A DNA stretch of 64,000 nt from NCBI GenBank assembly GCA_902728285.1, contig CACVBU010000492.1, positions 872,787-936,786 of the forward strand, read 5' to 3'. The position numbers and the translations under genes are program-made. Below, one piece after another: positions 36,001 to 48,000 of this stretch; positions within the stretch are counted from its first letter, which is position 1, and each line of letters opens with the position of its first letter. The notes under the pieces were generated by a model. The model saw only the letters and a list, made by a program, of their open reading frames with translations, made no database searches and was not told where the DNA came from. The DNA comes from Clytia hemisphaerica (Eukaryota > Cnidaria > Hydrozoa > Leptothecata > Clytiidae).

Positions 36001-39000
36001 CGTGATTAGGGATTTTTTTTGGCGTGATGGCGTGATCAAGATTTTGGCGTGATGCGTGATAGGACAAAAATTTGAGGCGTGATGCGTGATTTGGGCTATT
36101 TTTCGCTATTTTTTGCGTGATGACAAATTTTAGCGATTTTCGTGATGCGTGATGGAGAAAATCTTTTTACGTGATGGCGTGATTAGGGGTGCCGCTGGGG
36201 GGCCTCATGATAGCTTTGGATCACTGGAAATAAATGTAAAAATTGCAATTGCGGACCAATCCAAATTAGTTTATTGTTTCTTCCAATAAGATAGATTCTC
36301 TGGTAGATAGATTTAAGAAGACATTCTTATTGCCAACCTAGATGTCTCATTAAAAATAAAAAAACCTTCCTTCTCGTTTCACCAGGAGAGACAGTTCACA
36401 ACGAGCACGAGATGATTCAAAACCAGGGAACACATTCCCATGTGCATGAACACCCACACCAAGAAGTAGACTCTGATGATCGCATTGTTCCACCAGAGGT
36501 TGTTCATGAAGGACCCATCTCACCTCTACCTGTCTTCCAGGGAGAAGAATTCCATGGCCCTGGAATCCGAGACACACCAGATGTCCACTTCGAAGATGAA
36601 ATGGACACCAGTCGTTATCGGCATGGTAGAAGTGTGGAAGAAGTCAAACAAAGTGAGACTATTGTTTCTTAGTGATTCTCGGTTTGATTAGCTACAGACT
36701 TTGGTGTAGCAGTCAGTCTTTCGACTCAAAGGTTTTTGTATTTAGAGGTAGCGGACGACGCAACTCTTTCTCACTGGTTTGATCAAGTTTGCACAACATT
36801 TCTTCATTGAAACAATGCCCACTCTTCTCAACATTAGATGCATTCAATTTAATATTGTTTTTGAAATTCCAGATTCCATGACTACCAAAAAGACAGTAGA
36901 ATCACCAGGTCAGACACGCCAAATCTTCCTAATGAGCAGTGAACCATACGTTGCTAAGCGACAAGATCCATATGGTTCGATTGGTCACTACCCAGAGATG
37001 CATATGGATATCCATAAGTTGCATCACCATGAAATACATTCTGACCACGAAGGACATTTTGGTTGCAATGGATATGGTGGTGGTTACGGGTGGTGTCCTG
37101 ATGGCATCGGTAAATACTCATTTATTTTATATTAGCTGATTCTTAAGAATTTTGAAGAGGAAGAATATACCTAACAGACAACAATACTGCCTTTCAAAGG
37201 AATTTAAAGGAAGAATAGACGAATTGTGGAATTATGTATGCAATTATCAAACTTACTTACGTCATAATCAAAAGACAAAACAAGAAATAACTGCAATTCA
37301 TGATACACCCCTATGTCATAAATAGAGCCGAAATCTCATCACGGCGAGAAACATACACCAAAACTTCAGCCCACTTCCAAATTGACTTTGATCCCATCCC
37401 AAGTGGATAAAAAGACACATGAAAACTATCCCACTTTTTTTGAGCTGGTAAGAATAGAATTTCTAGCTCCCCACTGTGGAAAAAGATTTCACCGGGGCAT
37501 TGAAACAGGTGTGTCATAATTTTTTTATAAATTGATCCTGTAAACATGGACATGATTTTGGAAAAGTTCTACTAGGAAAATGTCCAATTCTAAGTGCAGC
37601 GCCATACGTCTTTTAGTTCATATAGAAAGTTTCTCCGGGTAATACAGTCTTTAACCTTTGATACTTTTTTAAAAAGGCTTTGGAGGACATGGTCACCACC
37701 ACAACCACCACCATCATCACCACCGTGATCACCATGACTACGGTGATGAAGATTACGATGACGATTATGGACATCACGATTACCACGATGAAGATGAAGG
37801 ATCGGGAGATATCGAAGAAGAATATCATCATTCACCACACCATTTCCATGATGGAGAACGGAGAGGGAAAGTGGAAGGTTTGTTAGACGTTAAAGTTAAA
37901 ACATTACATTACGTGAATAATGCGCCATTCCATTTTATACCAATACAGGGGGAGGGGTTGATGAACATTTCCAGGGAGTCTAAGGAAAGCTCTTTTCCAG
38001 GGTTTACATTACAAAGCAACGCCTAGCTGTATCTTCTTCTCCAGGGGTAAAAAGAAAAGTTATCCTTTTATGAGCGGAAAGTGATTAATAATTATTCTAG
38101 ACTGATTTTAGCTCCACCTTAACTTTATGAAGAAGAGCTTTTCTGAGGGTTCTTTTAAAACTTTGTCATATTTCCAAGGGATTCCATTTTCAAGAATCTT
38201 TTTGGTTCGGCTCCCTCTGTACGGATAACGAGGGAAAAGCTTGATGTAATGTTTGCCGATAAACTTCAGTTTCTTAAAGGCACAACTCGCAAAACTATCG
38301 TTTCTTTGACATATTGTTAGGTCGTGATGCAACAGATGATGAGCACAGTAAGAAAAACGGGACATCAACAATACGAAGAGTATACCATGGCATACACAAC
38401 GACACTAAAGGTTCGTCAACACTTCATTACACGTGTCCCTCATACAATGCTAACGTTTTATTGATATAGACCAGTTACCAAGCTGGCAAACAACGTTGTT
38501 CCAACGTTCATTTAACGTTAAATGACCGCTAAGCGCTTGGAAGAAAGGAGTCTAGGGAGTTTATTGTACTAATATTGCTAAATCAAATTTTCGTGCAAGG
38601 TTTAACCTTAAGGTGAAAAAACAACTTTCTATGAGTATAAAAACTCGTCTAAAAACTCACATAACAAAGGGATTGACGCATAAGTTACTGACATGCAGAT
38701 AGCTGATGAACACTGCTTTCACTTTCCAGTGGTGCACATTCACCGTGAAATGCCCAAACAAGACGGTAGTGATGATTATATGGAGCACGACCAATTCATT
38801 GAACCCCCTTCTACTGAACTTCAATCATTCAATGGCCATATCCTAATGTCCATACCACATTTCGAAGAACAAATTGCTACTGAACCAGAGGCTAATGATC
38901 TTCATAATAAAACTTCTAAAGAAGGTACGTCATCTACTACAGTCTTTTATATATCTTTTGCAAAAGTATTTGTCACTGAATGCACACCAACCCTTTCGTC

Positions 39001-42000
39001 CGCTTCTAATCAAGGATACAATTCTCACAGAAAAAAGCTCCTTATCTCCTTTTTCGAGATATCCTTCGTACATAATAATTCATTATGTATACTGTACTAA
39101 CAAACTGCGAACATGCTCCAAACATCCGAAATGATTCTCGTGATGATGTTGTAAATTTCATTCATCAGGAGGAAGAAACATTCTTCCAACCACTTCCTTT
39201 GTATTCGTAGACAAAGATCGTCACGGAGAAGCGAGTGAATATTATGCGAGAGACAATCGACCTGAGAATGAACAACTTGCAGAACATCTGGATGTACAAG
39301 ATCAAGGAGACAATCGTGTTGTCCACATCACTCCCCATTTCCAAAAGAAAAGCCAAGGTACGTTTTAAAGATTTGATTTAAAATGGCAGCTAGTTTGAAA
39401 GTAATGACAAAGATGATGTTATTTGTGTCTTCGTGCCATTCGAAGTCTTTTTTTGGAGCTGGTAAATAATTATTTTTTGAATATGGTTATGCATGTACAT
39501 ACCATAAGTTATCATTTCATAATCTCTTCTCAGTGGAGCCGCAAAAGGACGATGTCGATTCACCCAAAGGAACCATCGACAGCCAACCACTCCAAACATT
39601 CAACCCATTTTGTCGAGATGAGAATGGGAAGATGAAATTGGATATTGATGGAAAGAAAAGACAAGTTATCAGTCATGATAATCATCCACAACCATGTTCT
39701 TCCCAAGGTAATTGCTAACTTTTGTGAATTAATGTTAGGTTTGATAGTTGAAAGTTTGACAATATTTTGTTGAGGAAAGTTTGGTTTGAAAAGTTGTTTT
39801 GTCCGACTAGATATAATACCGCATGATCCTTCCTTCTAAGATGGAGAAACCGCTCAAGACGCAACAGTCAGTAAATTACTGAATGATGATGACATCCTAC
39901 CTGAAGAATTACAACATGAAAAGGAAGAGAACGCACGAAGAGAAGAAGAGTGGAAAAATGAAGAAGGAGCACCTTATATTCCACAATCAGTAAATGAAAG
40001 TGATGATGTTCCCAGTCCTCCTCAAGGTAATGCATTTTCTGGTTTCAGACGTGAGAATTGAAATGATTCTTCTAAGACCATTTTATGACCGTTAACAGGG
40101 AATTGTTCCTCCAAAATTGTAACTAAAGCTAAACGCACTGAGAGATGAAACCACTTAAAAAAAAAAATCTTTACATTTTTGACATATGACATATTCTATT
40201 TATAGGTGAAAATGTAGAAGCAGAGATGAGCGATGTTTTGACACCACAAGAAAAAGACAACCTCGCTCTTAACAATGACATCGAACATATTCATGAAGAA
40301 GAAATCGCATTGACAGATCGAATGATGAGACCAAACATCCAAAGATCACCAGAAGTTTCACCAATCAAGACTCGTCAACATCGTCAAGGTCTGTTGAAAA
40401 AGCTTTAAGGGAAAGGGTAAACCAAAATACAGTGAAATTTTCAATCTCTTAAAGGTAGACGGTATTTCGGTGTTTAGAGTTATTAAAAGGCGGACACTTA
40501 TCCATTTCCCCGATGGTATCCACAAATTAGAGGTTCCACCACTATATAGACAAAAAAACAAAACGTGGTCAGTCAAAGCATTTAAAACTTATTTAAAATC
40601 TAAAACGAGTTTCCTTTCTTTCATAGTTGTTCTACCAGCATCATATTCACACCATGCAGCTCTAGAAGGTATGATACGTCACCGCCCACGAGTACATCAT
40701 TTACCACGCCCGCTATTTGGTGCCACCGCCATCCACACGCCTCAACCACATCACCCTGACAACAATGTTCATCTTCATCCAGCACTCCCTTATCCTCATC
40801 AACAACTTTACGATGCACCATGCGCCAAAGACCAATGCACTCATCCGAAGGTGACGATAATAGTATTTTTTCAGTGATTACCATTCTGATATATTTCTAA
40901 AGCGACTTCCCAATTTTATAACCAAGTCAGCAATTTTTCAAACTCCACGCACTTACATAAACTACGTCGTCTGTCATGGAGAAAGTGATATAGTATAATC
41001 ACTCAAAAAGATTTGTTGAGCCTGCAGAGTCAGTCCATGATAACTTAATTTAACTCACGTAACTTGAATCACGTAACTTACAACAGGAAATGAACCAATA
41101 AAAAAACATCGATTTTTTCTTAAACTTTTTCCTAATTCAGGTCATCTCACCGGTACACCCAGCACACGAGGGTTTACCGATAGCACTCCGCCCACATGTA
41201 AACCATTTACCACGCCCGCTATTTGGTGCCACCGCCATCCACACGCCTCAACCACATCACCCTGACAACAATGTTCACCTTCATCCAGCACTCCCTTATC
41301 CTAATCAACAACTTTACGATCATCCATGCGTTAAAGACCAATGTGCCCATCCTTTACAAGTGAGTATAAATGGATTTTTCACTGATTACGATTCTAATAT
41401 CATTCTAAAGTGACTTCCCAAGCCCACAGTTTTCCAGCTCAACACACTTACACAAGCCACGTTTGTTTGTCAGAGATAAAGTGACAGTGTAGTCACTCCA
41501 AAATATTTGTTTAACCTGCTTAGTCAGTCCATGATAGATTTACATAAGTTTCAACAGAAGTGAGAACCAATAGAAAAACGTCTTTTTTTCCTAATTCAGG
41601 TCATCTCACCGGTACACCCAGCACACGAGGGTTTACCGATAGCACTCCGCCCACATATACACCATTTACCACGCCCACTATTTGATGCCACCGCCATCCA
41701 CACACCTCAACCACATCACCCTGACAACAATATTCATCTTCATCCAGCACTTCCTTATCCTCATCAACAACTTTACGATCATCCATGCGTTAAAGATCAA
41801 TGTGGCCATCCTCTGAAGGTAAAATATCGAATGATTATATAAGTTGTACAATCGACTTTTCTATTACATTCAAGGCAATAATTCTCTGACAACCATCGAA
41901 AGTAGAACACCCTTCATAAACTCATAAAAGGAAAATATTATATTACATAACTGAAATCCTTTATTGGCCTTCCGCAAATTCCTCAAATAATATATTTCTC

Positions 42001-45000
42001 TTGAATAGGTTATCACGCGAGCCAAATCTGCGCAACAACACAGTTTGAAAAACAATGTTGGCAAAATAGTGCAAAAGAATGGTCTGATCAATCGAGGTCA
42101 ACCAACGTCACTGAATGCTGGTACATCAAAAATGGGAGTGACCATCTCAACAAGAAAAGAAGATAATCCTGCTTCTACGATGATGAATTTCTCAAAGAAA
42201 GGTATCAAAATGCGATATCCATAAAAACATTGCGTTTAATTGCCTTTACAACAGCTTACTGTAAATGGTGAATACGAAAAGTCTCCATCTTCATTAGTTT
42301 CATAAGGCTTTCAATTGAAAATTTGGGCTTTGAGTACGCTAAATTGTGATTTACTGTGCCTATGTTTATCACATATGACTCAATCTCATTTCATAGCAAA
42401 AATCACAAATAGAATGAGAAGAAAAAATCGCCACAAAATGAAACGTAAGAAGAACACGAGAAAAAAGGGAAAGAAGAAGGCAGTGAAAATCAGAAAGGAA
42501 AGCAAACAGAGGAAAAATAAGCTACATCAGGTCATAACAGGTGGAAAAAGACAACACACTAAACCTCTAGTTAACACAAACCAAAAAGCGAGGGAAGATC
42601 GTTTATTCAACAATTTGATGAACGATGAGGATATTTTACCGAACATCGAAGAAGAGAATGAACGAAATGCTCAACCTCCTCCCCTCAATGAAAGACAACC
42701 TGATGAAGGTGACCAAGAAGTGCCTTATGATTTGTCCATTATACAAAATAATGCACAGGGAAGAAATCGACAGAGTAAGTAGCTTGTTAATTGTGTGCTT
42801 TTTTTAAAGGATTATATCCTCTTCCTTTACAAAAATGCGTTGTCTGTAGCATAAGAATTGTATTTTTTGGCTTTGTATTTATTGAATCACCTTGTTGCTA
42901 TGATACGCCTTCCCAACTGGTTAAAGATATATAAGTTATTTCAGTCATTTTTATAAAAGCCTTTCTACTTGATTAAGACGGTGTTTCCTTTTCAGCTCAA
43001 AATGTTCCCATCGCAAAGAAAACCAATCTGCATATTGCAAAGAGCATTAAAAGAAGTAAGAAAATTACCAAAAAGGAAGCCACAGGAAAAAGACAACAAA
43101 CTAAACCTCTAGTCAACACGAACCAAAAAGAGAGGGAAGATCGTTTATTCAACAATTTAATGAACGATGAGGATATTTTACCGAACAGCGAAGAAGAGAA
43201 TGAACGAAATGCTCAACCTCCTCCTCTTAATGAAAGGCAACCTGATGAAGGTGAGCAAGAAGTGCCTTATGATCTGTCCATCATACAAAATAATGCACAG
43301 GGGAGAAATCGACAGAGTAAGACTGTCAAGCTTTGCAATTGTTTGCTTTTTTTAGGTTTTGGCGGATTATACCGTCTCCCTTTGCAAAAATGCGTTGTCT
43401 GCATTATGAGAATTGCATTGTTTGGCTTTGTATTTATTGAATCACCTTGTCTGCTATAATACGCCTTCTCCAACTGGTTAAAGATATAAGAAATTACCCT
43501 AAGTCAATTTTAGAAAAGCCTTTCTACTAGACAAAGATGGTGTTTTCTTTTCAGCTCAAAACGTTCCCATCGCAAAGAAAGCCACTTTGCAAAGATCAAA
43601 AGGCAACAAGCGAAGTAAGAAATTCGCCAGAAAGAAAGCTGCAGGAAAAAGAGAGCAGACAAAGGCTTTAGTCAACACGAACCAAAAAGAGAGGGAAGAT
43701 CGTTTACTTAACAATTTGATGAACGATGAGGATATTTTACCGAACAGTGAAGAAGAGAATGAACGAAATACTCAACCTCCTCCTCTCAATGAAAGACAAC
43801 CTGATGAAGGTGACCAAGAAGTGCCTTATGATTTTTCCATCATTCAAAATGAAGCACAGGGGAGAAATGAACAGAGTAAGACTGTCAAGCTTTGTTATTG
43901 TGTACTTTGTTAAGAGGATTCGACACACTCCCTTTGCAAAAATGCGTTGTCTGCATTATGAGAATTGTATTGTTTGGCTTTGTATTTATTGAATCACCTT
44001 GTCTGCTATAATACGCCTTCCCCAACTGGTTAAAGATATAAGAAATTATTTAAGTCAATTTTAGAAAAGCCTTTCTACAGGGTGATTAAAAAAAACCGCA
44101 CCCCTAGATTTTTTAACGTAACTTAATTTTTATTTATCCTATAGCTTTGAAATCTCAAACCCTTTTTCCTTAGTAAATTTAAAGTCTATGTGTGAAATTT
44201 GAATACTATAGCTTACATATCTTATGAAGAATAAGAAGTTTGAAGATAAAGTACCAGTTTCACAAGTGAACAGGGAATTTTATTTTGACGTCAAAAATGG
44301 AGAAGTTTTTCAGTTGAATGTGAAATACCGTTGATCATGTTTTTTAAACCAATAAGTGAATGGAAATGAATGGAAAATGAATGAAAGTGAGCCATAACAT
44401 CAAATCAAAAAGCTAAAGAAGGTTTGGTCCGTTTTGACGATTTTTCTCACACGTATCCTCTTCTAACATCTGCAATGCATTGAGATTCATTTTTTCACGA
44501 TGTCACGTCAATCCTCTCTTCAAACCAATCGATTGCATTGACGACGATTATATAAAGGAGTTCATTAAATTCCTATAAAGGAATTCATTCCATTCCTCTT
44601 TAACTTCTTGATTTTTCCTGGACTTGCTTAAATATATAGGCTTACAGTACCTCTCTGTCATTGTGCGTTCTTTGAGGGCATCCCTGGGGACTATAAACGC
44701 TGTATTATGCTCCGATCACAAGAATAGTATTTTCTTTTTTGACGTCAGAAAAGAAAGGGTTTGTTCATTTATGGAAACTGTACTTTTTCTTCAAACTATC
44801 ATATTTTAATAAATATCTATAAACCTCAAATCCCACATGCAGGCTTCAAATCTACTAGGGTGTGAGTGTTGAAGATTTCATGGCGATAAGATAGACAGAA
44901 AAAAAGTTACGTCAAAAATTCTAGGGGTGCAGTTTTTTTTAATTACCCTGTACTAGACAAAGATGGTGTTTTCTTTTCAGCTCAAAGCGTTACCATCGCA

Positions 45001-48000
45001 AAGAAAGCCACTTTGCAAAGATCAAAAGCCAACAAGCGAAGTAAGAAATTCGCCAGAAGGAAAGCTACAGGAAAAAGAGAGCATACAAAGGCTCTAGTCA
45101 ACACAAAACAAAAAGAGAGGGAAGATCGTTTACTTAACAATTTGATGAACGATGAGGATATTTTACCGAACAGTGAAGAAGAGAATGAACGAAATGCTCA
45201 ACCTCCTCCCCTCAATGAAAGACAACCTGATGAAGGTGACCAAGAAGTGCCTTATGATTTGTCCATCATACAAAATGAAGCACGAGGGAGAACTGATGAC
45301 CAAAGTAAGAGTATTTAATGACGTAGATAAAAAAACGATTTGTAACTTTTTATTTCATTCGCTTTCTGGAGCTTAGTACGTTCATCTGTTATGACGGGAC
45401 AGTATTGTTAACAGAGACTGGAAATCAAGTTTACTATGCTCTTTTCGTTTCACTCCTGAGCTTAATTCAAATAATTCTTTTACGTTTATCAAGGTCGACC
45501 GTCTGCTAAGCGAACTAGCACCAATAAAAAGAACGTTGTGACTAGCAAAAGCAAGAACAAAGAAACAAATCCCAACAAGATCAAAAGGAAATCAAAACTT
45601 CATCACGTCATTGCTGGCAAAAGACACCAAACAACAAAAACACAGAAATCTTCAAAACAAGCGGAGAAATCAGAGAAGGATAAAGAGGACAATGTTTTTG
45701 GTAGTTTAATAAATGACCAAGATATCATGCCCATGACGTATAATGAAGCAAATGCTCATACTGGTGAGTACTGCCACCAATTTACTATTAGCCCGGGGGG
45801 GGCACTTATAGCTTTTTGATAGACTGGATGGCATTGATAGGTGACCTGGTGTAATTTGGCAGACTCCATTTTTTGGCTATGTTTGAGTTGGTAGAAATAC
45901 ATGCCACTAGATCCAGTCCCTTTTTGGCGAAAAACAAACAGAAAACTATGACCAAGGGATTGATTTTTTTCAAAGTTTGGAGGTATTTTTGAGTTTTTAT
46001 TATCGTTTCGTAAACTTCGATGGTATTTGACAGGTTTCGAAGATTAAGATTCAATCACAGAAATAGTTGATCTAGGTGTTCATCAAATTGAACCGAAAAA
46101 CTTATTATCTTCTTTCAAGGGGAGGAGAAGTATGCAGCGGATGCAGATGCACCACCACCATCCAATGAAGTCGAACATGAAGCTGTTGAGGGCGGCGAGG
46201 GCGGTGAAGGTGTTACTTTTGATATGCCATCACACGATCATAGACATGATGTTGTAGAACAGGATCATTTTCATCACCTTAACGAAAGTATGAATTCGAT
46301 TAATTGTATCAGATGGAGTGTTTTGAAACAGTGTCAGTTTGATAAATAAGTATTCGTAATATTAGAAAGATTTCCACTTTGTGACTTAGACTTTAAACAA
46401 CGATATCTTGATTTTATTACTGATACGGTTTTTTCTACTGTGTAAATTAGGTGTACAGTCTCATGCCTGCTAAACAAATGAATGTTCCATTATGAGAAAA
46501 ACAACATTTTGCAGATGATTCTTTCAATCACATGCATTGTACGGTACCAGCAAGAAAAGAACATGAAGGGGGAAATATTATCATATTATTGGCCCAGCGC
46601 TAGCGATAGGGCCTTTCATTTGCAACTTTCCGTCCTCATCATCCCTTCCGCTGTCTGTCCGTCCGTTTTGGTAGAAACGGCGCTTAAAACCAGTAACACA
46701 CTTTTTAATTTTGCCGTCTGGAGAGGGAAAAGCTTGCTAAAGTCGGATACTGGCTATAAAAGATATATTTTCTGATTCCGCGCTCCTTCAAAACAATTTT
46801 CAAAACAAAACAAGATGGCAGTCGACAGTCAGGGACAGTCACCTTATTAGGAGACGCCTCCTGATTAGGAGACGTCTCCTGATTAGGAGACATGTAGGTC
46901 GCTTGGGGTCGCTTGATCAGGAGACCCGTCTCCTAATTAGGAGACATAAAACTTTGATCTCAATTTTAAGGGCTTTAGGCTTTTCCGCGCATTTTGAAAC
47001 TAGTTTTAATGGAAAGAGCAGCCTCGAATTGGTAAAGTTTTAAAAAAATTATCAAAATTTCTCGGTGCAATCGATCACAATCCTAATATAAAGCACTACA
47101 AGGAAGCCCCTCTTGATTTTTTTCATGTCCGCCATTTTTCTTTTTGAGACGCTTTTGTTCAGAAGACAGATTCTTACTTCTGATTGGTTCTTATGGATTA
47201 TTAGAATTGTGATTGATTCCACCGGTGGATTTTTCTAAAAATCACCATATGGAATCAATTTTTTGTGCTCTTTCCATTGGGAGCAATCAAATCATGCGCA
47301 GTTTGCTCGTTCACGAGATAATTACACCCGTCTCCTGATTAGGAGACGTGAACCTCCGAAACCTCCTGATTAGGAGACGGGTCTCCTAATCAGGAGGCGT
47401 CTCCTAATAAGGAGACTGTCCCTGACTGGTCGAAGCGAGGAGGTTGATTCATACTTTCTTGTACATTTTCTTTGCTTTAGTGGTCAAGAGACTTTCAAAC
47501 CAAAGAAATTTTGTAATGATTTTTCTTTATAAACCTTTTTCAACATTCTGTCTTATCTTATAGTCTTTGCTCAAGTTTTAATAAAGTTTTATGAGTGAAA
47601 ATTCTACCTAAAAATCACCTTCATTTTTTAGCTTCTTGTTTTCAAAAAGATTTTATTTTTAGGAAATAATGGCTTCCGATATAGAAATAAATAAACTGAA
47701 ATGCAGCTGATGTGTAAAATTGAATAAGATTGGAACTTTTTTCTTGATGCGACACAAGAAAACAGTCACTTCTGGATATGTCGCTGTTTTACCAAAACAA
47801 CAAACAGTCAGTGGTGGGAACGACCCTGGACACCGCCGTACATTGTACGGTGTTGTACGGTGGGTGTACGGTGGGTACGGTGGGGTGTACGGTGGATTTC
47901 GAGTTAACCTATTTCACCACCGTACCTACCAAATTGATTTCAGTTTCAGAAAGCATGCAAATTTTTAGATATTCAACCATGGTCGGACTTACTGAAAAAC

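Noticed and set aside
46826-47428. Cluster of CTCCTGATTAGGAG palindromes as an operator array
   Set aside because: They are confined to the ends of an element with terminal inverted repeats and a target duplication, so a transposon explains them better.
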